Origin: Flavobacterium humidisoli
GTDB taxonomy: Bacteria > Bacteroidota > Bacteroidia > Flavobacteriales > Flavobacteriaceae
NCBI RefSeq assembly: GCF_023272795.1
Contig: NZ_CP096829.1
Coordinates: 5,518,001 to 5,582,000 of the forward strand
Length of the DNA stretch: 64,000 bases
Direction of reading: 5' to 3'
The position numbers and the translations under genes were made by a program. The notes under the pieces were generated by a model that worked only from the letters and a program-made list of their open reading frames with translations, searched no databases and was not told the DNA's origin. The number at the start of each line of letters is the position of its first letter. Within the stretch, counting starts at the first letter, position 1. Shown in pieces: positions 1-8,722 of the stretch.

Positions 1-264
1 CAGTTCTGGCCCATCAGCATACGCCAAGCAATTTCCTGATGACAGCTCTGATAATGCGTAAAAGTTTTTAGTATAATAAGGAGCCCACATTGCACCATAC
101 ATTCCATAAGTGGTTCTTGCAACTTGCTCATCAGTATTATAAAACTGGTCACTGCTGTAACTATCTTCAGATGGGCGATCCAAGAAATCTTCGCTACAAG
201 AAGTAGTTGCCAAACCTAGCGTTAAGAATAAAACTAAGGTCTTTATATTGATACATTTTTTCAT
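1..264 (-). CDS. SusD-like outer-membrane glycan-binding lipoprotein, N-terminal part
   Basis: Only the first 88 codons are in the window; the frame stays open to base 1. The start is the ATG at 262-264, 11 nt after the susC stop, so it is co-transcribed with susC. The N-terminus is a lipoprotein signal with a Cys at residue 23 (LATTSC). The following SEDFLDRPSEDSY is the typical start of mature SusD proteins, and the acidic residues right after the Cys fit a Bacteroidota surface-export signal. By family knowledge SusD lids the SusC channel on the cell surface and binds the glycan; here the neighbours suggest a mannan-type ligand, which is inference. Confidence 0.93.
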   Translation of the reverse strand, partial: MKKCINIKTLVLFLTLGLATTSCSEDFLDRPSEDSYSSDQFYNTDEQVARTTYGMYGAMWAPYYTKNFYALSELSSGNCLAYADGPEL

Positions 265-275
265 AAGAGTAGTAA

Positions 276-3200
276 TTAAAATTCTAAATTCATTCCAAAA
301 GTGAAACTACGATTGGTTGGGTAACGCCCTGAATCGATTCCAGATAATAATGGATCTTGGTTATATGATCCGATTTCAGGATCATAGCCTGTATATTTGG
401 TAAATGTGTAAAGATTTTGAATACCAAAATAAAATCTTAATTTACTAATGCTCGCTTTTGAGATCACATCTGAAGGCATGTTATACCCTAAAGTAACTTG
501 CTGAATTCTTAAATACGACCCATCTTCTACATAGCGATCAGAGATTGCAATATTTGGATGTCCGTCTCCGCCATCAGGTCTTGGATATTTTGCATCGGTA
601 TTTTCTGGTGTCCAAAAATCGGCTGCTTCTGCCAATTGATTTTCATACAAACGTTGGTTTTTAGTACCTGCACGTCTTGTTAAGTTCATTACTTTGTTAC
701 CATACGATCCTTGCAAAAAGACTCCTAAATCGATATTTTTATATTTAAAAGTATTATTGAATCCGTAAGTAAATTTTGGTGCTGGATTACCAATGTAGGT
801 TAAGTCCTTATCATCAATCAAACCGTCTTTATTTTGATCTACATACTCAACATCTCCCAACTGGCTTTTTACTGCTTTATTTCCTGTAAAAGGAATTGGA
901 GCATTGGCCAATTGTTCGTTGGTTCTGATAATACCAACTGCTTGATATCCGTAAAATTGACCAACTGGCTGACCAACTATCGTTTTAGTTACCGCTTTTG
1001 TCGTATAATCATTAAGTAACACATCTTTTGTCAAATCGAAATTATCTTGTAAACTCAACAATTTATTTTTGTTTGTAGAGAAAATTACTTTTGAATTCCA
1101 TGAAAAATCTTTTCCAAACTTCTCATTATAATCCAAAGTCATCTCAAAACCTTGATTTCTTAAACTCCCTAAATTTACACTTGGCGCTCCTAAACCTCCT
1201 TGATACGCATCTGTACCTGTAACATAGTAAGGCAATGGCAACACAAATAAAAATCCTTCAGACTCTTTTCTGTATACATCAAATGTTGCTTGAAGTTTTG
1301 AATGGAAAAGTGTAAAATCCAAACCAAAGTTGGTTTGTTTAGAAGTTTCCCAAGTTAAATCTGGATTGGCAATATTATTAACCGTAAAGAAGTTACCCAT
1401 TGCCGATTTTATTGCACGAACCGTGCTCATGTAACCGCCACCGCCAATATTTTGATTTCCAGTTTCTCCATATCCTCCTCTGAACTTGATATTATCAATA
1501 TATTCTCTAGTTCCCTCCATAAACTTTTCGTTCGAAAGTTTCCAATAACCTGAAACTGATGGAAAGTAACCCCATCTTTCACCTGGACCAAAATTAGAAC
1601 TTCCGTCTGCTCTCATGGTTGCCTGCAAACCATATCGATTATCATAGTCATAATTAAAAGATCCGAAGAAAGAATACAAAGCAGAGCTTCCCTTATATTC
1701 TGAAGCAACAACTGAATCGGGATCTCCCAAACTAATAGAATGAATATCATTACTTAATAACCCAGAAACAGATTGCGAATTACCGAACCAATGACTATCA
1801 TTTGCCTCTTGACCAACCAAAACATTAAAATGGTGATTACCAGCATCAGCTTTATAAGTTAAAACGTTTTTAACGTTAAGTCCATACCAATTGTTTGCTC
1901 TCTCTGTCAGCATATTAGTTTCTCTAACCGCTGCACCCCATTTATAAGTAGGCTGAAAACCTTCAAAATTATCTATATTAGTAGATCCGCCAAAGTCAAA
2001 ACGATACTCCAATCCTTTTGCTATTCTAAAATTGGCATAAAAATTTCCTATAAAATTCTTCTTAATCAACTTGTTCGTATTCATCAAAGCCGAAGCCACC
2101 GGATTGATCCAAACCCCAATTGATCCATCTGCTGGCGGGCCAGCGTAGTTACCATTCGTGTCTTTTACCGCAACATCTGGTGTAGACAAAATAGAAGTAC
2201 TGATAATACCATTGCTAGCACCATTGATTGTAATATCTTCATTGGTTACACCTGCCCCAACAGAAACTCCAACAGTTAACCAATCTTTTAGTTTGCTGTC
2301 AACATTTGTTTTAAAACTATACCTTTTGAAACCAGAACCAATAACAATACCCTCCTGATTGGTATAACCACCTGAAATATAATAGTTAGTACCGTCTTTT
2401 GCTCCTGAAAATGAAATCTGGTGATTGTTCATTATCGCGGTTTTATAAATCTCATCTTGCCAATTTGTTCCTTTACCTAAAACAGATGGAACAGCAAATT
2501 CATCTCTTGGCGCCACACCATAAACTGCTGCCAAAGCATTTTGCTGTTCAGCGTATTGGCTCAAAGTCATTGTGTCTAATAAACGAGTAACATTTTGAAT
2601 AGAAAAATAGGTATCATAAGTAATTTTTCCTGCCCCTTTTTTTCCTCTTTTTGTAGTTATAATTACAACTCCATTCGACGCTCTAGAACCATAGATAGCA
2701 GTTGCAGAAGCATCTTTCAAGATATCCATTGTTTCAATATCGTTAGGATTTAAAAAAGCTATTGGGCTCGAAGTTACATTTCCTGTGTTTGATCCTAAAT
2801 AACCTGTAACAATTGAACCTCCAGTTGCAGTATTGGCGGCATCTCCAGAAATTGGAATACCATCGATAATATACAATGGCTCATTGGTTCCGGAGATAGA
2901 AGTAGTACCACGTATTTTAACCGACACACTACTTCCTGGCTGTCCAGAATTGTTCGTAACGGTTACCCCAGCGGCACGTCCTTGCAACAATTGATCTACA
3001 GATACTTGTGGAGAGTCTGCAATATCCTTAGAAGTAACAGTAGAAATAGCCCCTGTCAAATCCTTTTTCTTTACACTTCTATACCCTACGTTTACCAAAA
3101 CCTCACGCAGATCTTCGGCGCTAAGTTTCAAAATAACGTTTACTGTTCCACCATTTTTAACGTTAATCGTTTGCGAAACATATCCAATAAATGAAACAGA

Positions 3201-3443
3201 AATAGTAGAGTTTGCAGGTGCTTCGATAGAATATTTACCATCGAAATCTGTGGAGGCCGTCTTCTTTGTAGCTGTAACTATGATATTGGCACCTGGTATA
3301 GATAACCCCTTTTCATCAGATACAGTTCCCGAAACCTTTACCTGAGCCGTAGCAAAGTTACAGGTCAGTAACAAAAATAATATCAAAGGAATAGCTTTGT
3401 GGTCAGCCTTCCAATGAATGAAGCTAGTCATTAGTTTTTTCAT
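276..3443 (-). CDS. SusC-like TonB-dependent oligosaccharide transporter
   Basis: The 1055-residue protein has a signal peptide ending near FATAQ (about residue 34). It is followed by a carboxypeptidase-regulatory-like beta-sandwich domain (about 36-115, VSGTVSDEKGLSIPGANI). Next come the TonB plug (about 120-265, with LQGRAAGVTV and plug motif EPLYIIDGIPI) and a long C-terminal beta barrel ending in MNLEF. Length and domain order are normal for SusC. It imports oligosaccharides through the outer membrane with TonB energy together with the SusD that follows. The AraC regulator and divergent mannanase operon point to mannan or glucomannan fragments as substrate (inference from context). Confidence 0.95.
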   Translation of the reverse strand: MKKLMTSFIHWKADHKAIPLILFLLLTCNFATAQVKVSGTVSDEKGLSIPGANIIVTATKKTASTDFDGKYSIEAPANSTISVSFIGYVSQTINVKNGGTVNVILKLSAEDLREVLVNVGYRSVKKKDLTGAISTVTSKDIADSPQVSVDQLLQGRAAGVTVTNNSGQPGSSVSVKIRGTTSISGTNEPLYIIDGIPISGDAANTATGGSIVTGYLGSNTGNVTSSPIAFLNPNDIETMDILKDASATAIYGSRASNGVVIITTKRGKKGAGKITYDTYFSIQNVTRLLDTMTLSQYAEQQNALAAVYGVAPRDEFAVPSVLGKGTNWQDEIYKTAIMNNHQISFSGAKDGTNYYISGGYTNQEGIVIGSGFKRYSFKTNVDSKLKDWLTVGVSVGAGVTNEDITINGASNGIISTSILSTPDVAVKDTNGNYAGPPADGSIGVWINPVASALMNTNKLIKKNFIGNFYANFRIAKGLEYRFDFGGSTNIDNFEGFQPTYKWGAAVRETNMLTERANNWYGLNVKNVLTYKADAGNHHFNVLVGQEANDSHWFGNSQSVSGLLSNDIHSISLGDPDSVVASEYKGSSALYSFFGSFNYDYDNRYGLQATMRADGSSNFGPGERWGYFPSVSGYWKLSNEKFMEGTREYIDNIKFRGGYGETGNQNIGGGGYMSTVRAIKSAMGNFFTVNNIANPDLTWETSKQTNFGLDFTLFHSKLQATFDVYRKESEGFLFVLPLPYYVTGTDAYQGGLGAPSVNLGSLRNQGFEMTLDYNEKFGKDFSWNSKVIFSTNKNKLLSLQDNFDLTKDVLLNDYTTKAVTKTIVGQPVGQFYGYQAVGIIRTNEQLANAPIPFTGNKAVKSQLGDVEYVDQNKDGLIDDKDLTYIGNPAPKFTYGFNNTFKYKNIDLGVFLQGSYGNKVMNLTRRAGTKNQRLYENQLAEAADFWTPENTDAKYPRPDGGDGHPNIAISDRYVEDGSYLRIQQVTLGYNMPSDVISKASISKLRFYFGIQNLYTFTKYTGYDPEIGSYNQDPLLSGIDSGRYPTNRSFTFGMNLEF

Positions 3444-3756
3444 AATAAGTGTTTGGTTAGTTAAATTTGTTTATTGCATAATCTTAAAGTAAATGCCAGG
3501 GTAATTTTTACTTCTAAATTATTTAACAAATCTATAACAGAGAGGATTATCAAATCGATAGTATTATATCATTTAATGATAATATTTTTACTATAAGCGT
3601 CTAAAAAAACACATATAAAAATAAAAGCGTATAAATTTTAAATTATTCGCAATCACATCACTCTCAAGAACACAAACACTGAATAAAAACCAATGAAATC
3701 TTAAAAATCAAACGTTTTCGTTAAAAATAATATTTACTTGTGATAAAAAAGTATCA
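3444..3756. other. Intergenic region between susC and the AraC regulator gene
   Basis: This 313-bp AT-rich stretch lies downstream of the regulator gene and upstream of susC, both on the minus strand. It carries the susC promoter candidate described separately. I saw no reading frame with coding character and no clear terminator hairpin, so read-through from the regulator gene into susC cannot be excluded. Confidence 0.6.
3527..3554 (-). promoter_or_regulatory. Candidate promoter of the susCD operon
   Basis: Read on the minus strand, TTTG (3551-3554) is followed after 16 nt by TAGATTTG (3527-3534), a full match to the Bacteroidota -7 element TAnnTTTG. The spacer is slightly shorter than the usual 17-23 nt. 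It would give a leader of roughly 80 nt before the susC ATG at 3443. Confidence 0.5.
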
Positions 3757-4635
3757 CTATAAAATTCGTTTTAAACCAGAAAACTCTTCACGATATTGGC
3801 TTGGAGTACAATTTTTTGTCGCCTTAAAACTGCGATTGAAGTTCGCTATATTATTAAAACCAGATTTAAAAGCAACTTCAGAAACACTCATATCTTTTTC
3901 TACCAGCCAGCGCGCTGCGTATCCAATTCGAATATCATTTATATAATTGACAAAAGTTTTACCCGTACGTTTTTTAATAAATCGGTTAAAAGAAATGATA
4001 GACATACTCGCCACATTTGCCACGTCTTCTAAAGTGATTTTTTCAGCAAAATGTTTTTGCACATATTCATAAACTAATTTCATTTTATCATAATCATCAA
4101 AAGTATCATAGTCTACTGTATAAGTTGAAAGCAAACGCTGATTTCTAGAATTGGCCAGATCATAAAGTAAAGAAGTAATCTCTAAAAAATAGTCCATACC
4201 ATCCAATTTAGAAAGCCTTACAAGCCTTGGCATCAACTCTTCGGCTGTTTTTTTAGAAAAAAGAATTCCATGAATTGATCTATTGAACATATCTCGAATC
4301 GGATTCATGATACGTCTTGCAAGTAAAGATTCATGAAATAAGTCGTTATGAAATTGAATCGTAATTTCGTGTATTTTTTTATTTGTGCATTTATTCAATT
4401 CCCAGCCATGATATAAATTTGGACCAATCAAAACCAGCTCGACATTATCAATTTCTTCAATATTATCTCCTACAACCCTTTTAACCCCTTTCCCATTTTG
4501 AATAAAATTGATCTCAAATTCCGGATGATAATGAACAGGAAAATCAAAACTATCTTTTACGCGATCAAAAACCAAAAAGCTGTCACTCGCAGCAAGCGGA
4601 GCTATTTCTCTATAAAAATTCTTCGTATTACTCAT
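3757..4635 (-). CDS. AraC-family transcriptional regulator of the mannan locus
   Basis: The protein has 292 residues. The N-terminal half contains a cupin-like sensor region (HYHPEFEINFIQNGKGVKRV near residues 36-55) and the C-terminal 100 residues hold two helix-turn-helix motifs of AraC type (ITLEDVANVASMSIISFNRF and MSVSEVAFKSGFNNIANFNR). It has no membrane segments and no periplasmic sensor, so it is a soluble one-component regulator rather than a hybrid two-component system. It sits between susCD and the divergent mannanase operon and probably activates both when an oligosaccharide or monosaccharide binds the cupin; the ligand is not visible from sequence. Confidence 0.9.
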   Translation of the reverse strand: MSNTKNFYREIAPLAASDSFLVFDRVKDSFDFPVHYHPEFEINFIQNGKGVKRVVGDNIEEIDNVELVLIGPNLYHGWELNKCTNKKIHEITIQFHNDLFHESLLARRIMNPIRDMFNRSIHGILFSKKTAEELMPRLVRLSKLDGMDYFLEITSLLYDLANSRNQRLLSTYTVDYDTFDDYDKMKLVYEYVQKHFAEKITLEDVANVASMSIISFNRFIKKRTGKTFVNYINDIRIGYAARWLVEKDMSVSEVAFKSGFNNIANFNRSFKATKNCTPSQYREEFSGLKRIL

Positions 4636-4734
4636 CTTAAAAACTATTTCAGGAAAACAAACCTTCTTTTTTTGATTGCAATAATATGATATATAATTGA
4701 TAAAATAATATTAATTACACTATAATCATCCGTT

Positions 4735-4742
4735 TATCTTTG
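4735..4742 (+). promoter_or_regulatory. Candidate -7 element for the mannanase operon
   Basis: TATCTTTG matches TAnnTTTG exactly. There is no TTG at the normal -33 distance, which would fit an activator-dependent promoter. It implies a leader of about 190 nt before the GH26 start, containing the inverted repeat at 4897-4923. Confidence 0.4.
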
Positions 4743-4896
4743 AAAAAATTAATTTATCATTTCTTTAAAAAGAACATTAATAATAAACATTAATCATTTT
4801 TTATTAAATAACTTTTTATAGTTTTAATAATTTTAACGCTAATCGCATAGAGAATTTTCGACAGAAGAAATGCTATTTTTTAAAAACCGTAACCAC

Positions 4897-4923
4897 TTGT
4901 TTAGCTAGCATTTAGCTAAACAA
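4897..4923 (+). repeat. Perfect 11-bp inverted repeat in the GH26 leader
   Basis: The arms TTGTTTAGCTA (4897-4907) and TAGCTAAACAA (4913-4923) are exact reverse complements around a 5-nt spacer, ending 17 nt before the GH26 ATG. It could be an operator for a dimeric regulator or an RNA hairpin that affects translation or message stability of the operon. It lacks a following T-run, so it is not a standard terminator. Confidence 0.75.
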
Positions 4924-4940
4924 CCAACTCATATTTTTCG

Positions 4941-6077
4941 ATGAAAAAACATTTTTTAACGCTTTTAACTATAACTGTACTAAGCAGTTCATGTTTGTCT
5001 CAAAAAAGTACTAATAATACTAATTTGTCACTTTCAGATAAAAAAGCAACAATAGAAACTAAAACTTTATATAAAGAACTTAATTCTTTAACTCAAAAAG
5101 GTTTCTTATTCGGACATCAAGACGATTTGGCTTATGGTGTAAAATGGAAATACGAAGAAGGCCGCAGCGACATACAAGATGTTGTGGGAGATTATCCTGC
5201 AGTTTATGGCTGGGATATTGCAGGTTTAGAAAATGACAGTCCAAATAATATTGATGGAGTTCCTTTTGCTAAAATGAAACAATACATTATTGAAGCAGAT
5301 TCTCGAGGCGGAATTTCGACTATCAGTTGGCATTTTGACAATCCTGCAACAGGAAAAAATGCTTGGGATAATGTCCCAAATTCTTTAAAAACGATTTTGC
5401 CCGGAGCAGAAAATCATAAAAAATATACTTCTTGGCTAGATAAAGCAGCTGTTTTCTTTTTGTCTTTAAAAGATAAAAACGGTAAAAACATTCCGATACT
5501 TTTCAGACCTTTTCACGAACTTACTGGCGGGTGGTTTTGGTGGGGAAAAGGAAACTGTACTCCAGAGGAATTCAAAACCGCTTGGAAATTCACTTTTGAC
5601 TACCTTCAGAAAAAAGGTGTCCACAACTTGATTTATGTTTATAACACAGGAAGTTTTGGAAGCGAAGCAGACTTTTTAACCAATTATCCTGGAGATAATT
5701 ATATTGACATGTTGAGTTTTGATACTTACCAAAACAGTAATCATCCAAATGGCGAAAAATTCATTGCTGAAGTTCAAAACCAGTTTAAAATATTAAACGA
5801 AATCAGCTCTAAAAAACACAAATTAATGGCTCTCGCAGAAGCTGGTTATGAAGCCGTTCCAGATCCAAAATGGTGGACAGGAACTCTACTAAAAGCAATT
5901 GGAGATTATAAAATTTCTTATGTATTGCTTTGGAGAAACCACGGATGGCAGGAAAAAGAGCAAAAAATGCATTATTATGCTCCATTTTCAGGTCAGCTAA
6001 GCGAAAAAGATTTTATCGATTTTTACAATCGTGACGAGACTATCTTTGAAAAGGACATTCAGAAAAAATTAAAATAA
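4941..6077 (+). CDS. GH26 endo-beta-1,4-mannanase (lipoprotein)
   Basis: This 378-residue protein begins with a hydrophobic signal and a Cys at residue 18 (SSSC), so it is probably a lipoprotein. The GH26 catalytic acid/base is visible as His192-Glu193 in LFRPFHELTGGWFWWG and the nucleophile as Glu300 in LMALAEAGYE. By family it cleaves beta-1,4-mannan or glucomannan backbones, often releasing mannobiose. It is the first gene of a plus-strand operon with the symporter, phosphorylase and epimerase. Unlike SusD, no acidic residues follow the Cys, which hints at periplasmic rather than surface location (inference). Confidence 0.93.
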   Translation: MKKHFLTLLTITVLSSSCLSQKSTNNTNLSLSDKKATIETKTLYKELNSLTQKGFLFGHQDDLAYGVKWKYEEGRSDIQDVVGDYPAVYGWDIAGLENDSPNNIDGVPFAKMKQYIIEADSRGGISTISWHFDNPATGKNAWDNVPNSLKTILPGAENHKKYTSWLDKAAVFFLSLKDKNGKNIPILFRPFHELTGGWFWWGKGNCTPEEFKTAWKFTFDYLQKKGVHNLIYVYNTGSFGSEADFLTNYPGDNYIDMLSFDTYQNSNHPNGEKFIAEVQNQFKILNEISSKKHKLMALAEAGYEAVPDPKWWTGTLLKAIGDYKISYVLLWRNHGWQEKEQKMHYYAPFSGQLSEKDFIDFYNRDETIFEKDIQKKLK

Positions 6078-6113
6078 TTGCCCCAAACAAATTACAACCT
6101 TAAAAAATAACCA

Positions 6114-7499
6114 ATGCACGACAAAATTAGTTTAAAAGAAAAAATCGGTTACGGACTTGGAGATGCTGCTTCTTCTATGTTTTGGAAAATTTTCAGCATG
6201 TATCTGCTGTTTTTCTACACCGATGTTTTCGGATTAGCGCCTGCTGTAGTAGGAACTATGTTTTTAATTACTAGAATCTGGGATTCTTGTTTTGACCCAA
6301 TTGTTGGAATTCTGGCTGACAGAACCAAAAGCAAATGGGGAAAATTTAGACCCTATTTACTTTGGGTAGCGATACCTTTTGCCGTGATTGGAGTTTTAAC
6401 TTTTTACACTCCAGATTTTGATGAAAAAGGAAAAATCATTTACGCTTACGTGACATACTCGTTAATGATGATGATTTATTCTTTAATCAATGTTCCTTAT
6501 GCATCACTTTTGGGTGTAATGTCTTCTGATAGAAAAGAAAGAAATACACTTTCGTCTTACCGAATGGTTTTTGCTTTTGGAGGAAGTTTATTGGCGCTTT
6601 GGCTAATTGAACCTTTGGTAAATTATTTCGGAGGAAATTTAAATTCTAAAACGGGCTGGCTGGCTACAATTGCCGTTTTCGGATTAATTACAACTGTCTT
6701 TTTTTGGGCCTGTTTTGCATTCACAAAAGAAAGAATCAAACCTATTGCAGATGAACAGAACAATTTGAAAGAAGATTTAAAAGATCTTTGGAAAAATAAA
6801 CCTTGGTGGATTTTATTGGGAGCAGGAATCGGAGCTTTGGTATTCAATTCAATTCGTGACGGAGCTGCTGTTTACTACTTCAAATATTATGTAAGCAGTT
6901 CTGTGAACTTTGATTTTTCGCTTTTCGGAACCGATTTTCACATGACACCAACTTCAATTTATTTGGTTTTAGGACAAGCAGCAAACATTATCGGAGTAAT
7001 CATTGCAACACCAATTGCCAATAAAATCGGTAAAAAGAAAACTTTCTTCGGAGCAATGGCTTTGGCGGCAATTTTAAGTCTGATTTTCTATTTATTCGGA
7101 AAAGAAGATGTTTTCCTAATCATGAGTTTTCAAGTTTTAATCAGTATTTGTGCCGGCTGTATTTTCCCATTAATCTGGTCAATGTACGCCGATAGTGCCG
7201 ATTATTCTGAATGGAAACAAGGGCGAAGAGCAACAGGATTAGTTTTCTCTGCTTCATCCATGTCGCAAAAATTCGGATGGACCATTGGCGGCGCAGGAGC
7301 TGGATGGCTTTTAGGATATTACGGTTTTCAGGCCAATGTCGAGCAGACTGCAACAGCTCAAAACGGAATTCAATTAATGCTGAGTATTTTACCAGCAATT
7401 GCGGCTGCAATATCAGTAGCCTTCATATTATTTTACCCTTTATCAGAAGAAAAATTACAGATTATAGAACAGGATTTAAACGAAAAGAGAAATCATTAA
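6114..7499 (+). CDS. GPH-family (MFS) sugar:cation symporter, probable mannobiose importer
   Basis: The 461-residue polytopic inner-membrane protein has about 12 hydrophobic segments. The glycoside-pentoside-hexuronide family N-terminus is clear (KEKIGYGLGDAASSMFWK, then WDSCFDPIVGILADRTKSKW). It lies 36 nt after the GH26 gene and just before the cytoplasmic phosphorylase gene. In the mannan pathway described in Bacteroides fragilis the same gene order holds, and the transporter brings beta-1,4-mannobiose into the cytoplasm. The substrate assignment here rests on that synteny. Confidence 0.9.
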   Translation: MHDKISLKEKIGYGLGDAASSMFWKIFSMYLLFFYTDVFGLAPAVVGTMFLITRIWDSCFDPIVGILADRTKSKWGKFRPYLLWVAIPFAVIGVLTFYTPDFDEKGKIIYAYVTYSLMMMIYSLINVPYASLLGVMSSDRKERNTLSSYRMVFAFGGSLLALWLIEPLVNYFGGNLNSKTGWLATIAVFGLITTVFFWACFAFTKERIKPIADEQNNLKEDLKDLWKNKPWWILLGAGIGALVFNSIRDGAAVYYFKYYVSSSVNFDFSLFGTDFHMTPTSIYLVLGQAANIIGVIIATPIANKIGKKKTFFGAMALAAILSLIFYLFGKEDVFLIMSFQVLISICAGCIFPLIWSMYADSADYSEWKQGRRATGLVFSASSMSQKFGWTIGGAGAGWLLGYYGFQANVEQTATAQNGIQLMLSILPAIAAAISVAFILFYPLSEEKLQIIEQDLNEKRNH

Positions 7500-7525
7500 A
7501 AAACAAAGACAAAGAATTAATTTAT

Positions 7526-8716
7526 ATGACAACAATAACATCTTCAGCTCGTTTTCAAGAAAGAAAATCGGCATTAGAAAAACAACATAAAACACTGCTT
7601 GAACAAAAAAACGAACCTCAGGAAAGTGTTGGAAACGGGATTTACGAACGTTACAAAAATCCAGTTGTTACCGCAGCGCATATTCCGTTAAACTGGCGTT
7701 TTGATTTTAACGAAGATTCAAATCCGTTTTTACAAGAAAGAATTGGCGTAAATGCAGCTTTCAACGCTGGAGCAATGAAATGGGATGGAAAATATTTATT
7801 GGCTGTTCGTGTCGAAGGAATCGACAGAAAATCTTTTTTTGCTATCGCCGAAAGTCCAAACGGAATTGACAATTTCAAATTTTGGGACAAACCATGCGTA
7901 ATTCCACAAACTGAAGAACCTGACACAAACGTATACGACATGCGTTTGATTCATCACGAAGATGGATTTGTTTACGGAATTTTCTGTACCGAAAGAAAAG
8001 ATCCAAAAGCTCCAAAAGGCGACACGAGTTCGGCTGTGGCCAATGCAGGAATCGTTCGTTCTAAAGATTTAGTAAACTGGGAAAGACTTCCAGATTTGAT
8101 TTCGAACACAGGACAGCAGCGAAATGTAGTGTTACATCCAGAATTTGTAAACGGAAAATATACTTTATATACACGTCCACAAGATGGCTTTATTGATGTT
8201 GGAAGTGGTGGAGGAATCGGTTTAGGATATGTTGAGGACATGGCAAATCCTGTCGTAAAAGACGAAAAAATCATTTTTGGAAAACAATATCATACGATTT
8301 ACGAACTGAAAAATGGTTTGGGTCCTGCTCCAATTAAAACTTCAAAAGGCTGGTTGCATTTAGCACACGGAGTTCGAAATACGGCCGCAGGTTTACGCTA
8401 TACTTTGTATATGTTCATGACCGATTTGAATGATATTACAAAAGTTACGCACGTTCCAGCCGGACATTTTATGGGGCCAGAAGGAATTGAAAGAGTCGGC
8501 GATGTTTCGAATGTTTTATTCTCTAATGGATGGATCGAAGACGAAGATGGAACGGTTTACGTTTATTACGCTTCTTCAGACACGAGAATGCACGTGGCAG
8601 TTTCATCTGTAGATAAACTTGTTGATTATGTAATAAATACTCCAGCAGATACTTTTATTTCGGCAGGTTCAGTGCAAACAATCCTTAATCAAATCGAAAA
8701 AAATAACGCAATTTAA
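7526..8716 (+). CDS. GH130 4-O-beta-mannosyl-glucose phosphorylase
   Basis: I chose the ATG at 7526 (396 residues). The open frame extends upstream to 7211 but only as an out-of-frame shadow of the symporter gene. The protein has no signal peptide, so it is cytoplasmic. GH130 features include NAAFNAGAMKWDGKYLLAVR, the conserved YDMRL with Asp138 as the likely general acid, and GHFMGPEGIERVGDVSNVLF. The family phosphorolyses mannosyl-glucose to alpha-mannose 1-phosphate and glucose. Adjacent genes for the epimerase and symporter support mannosyl-glucose phosphorylase rather than the mannan-end-acting mannooligosaccharide phosphorylase, though sequence alone does not exclude the latter. Confidence 0.92.
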   Translation: MTTITSSARFQERKSALEKQHKTLLEQKNEPQESVGNGIYERYKNPVVTAAHIPLNWRFDFNEDSNPFLQERIGVNAAFNAGAMKWDGKYLLAVRVEGIDRKSFFAIAESPNGIDNFKFWDKPCVIPQTEEPDTNVYDMRLIHHEDGFVYGIFCTERKDPKAPKGDTSSAVANAGIVRSKDLVNWERLPDLISNTGQQRNVVLHPEFVNGKYTLYTRPQDGFIDVGSGGGIGLGYVEDMANPVVKDEKIIFGKQYHTIYELKNGLGPAPIKTSKGWLHLAHGVRNTAAGLRYTLYMFMTDLNDITKVTHVPAGHFMGPEGIERVGDVSNVLFSNGWIEDEDGTVYVYYASSDTRMHVAVSSVDKLVDYVINTPADTFISAGSVQTILNQIEKNNAI

Positions 8717-8722
8717 AATACC

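Larger units (their letters stand above)
4636..4940. promoter_or_regulatory. Divergent regulatory region between araC-type regulator and GH26 operon
   Basis: This 305-bp, very AT-rich region separates the divergent regulator and mannanase operons. It must hold promoters for both and is the most likely binding region for the AraC protein. Two structures stand out and are listed separately: a -7 element at 4735-4742 and a perfect inverted repeat at 4897-4923. I saw no coding frame. Confidence 0.6.

Noticed and set aside
7211..7525. N-terminal extension of the GH130 frame by 105 codons
   Set aside because: It overlaps the symporter gene in another frame, has no family similarity and the normal GH130 N-terminus begins at 7526.
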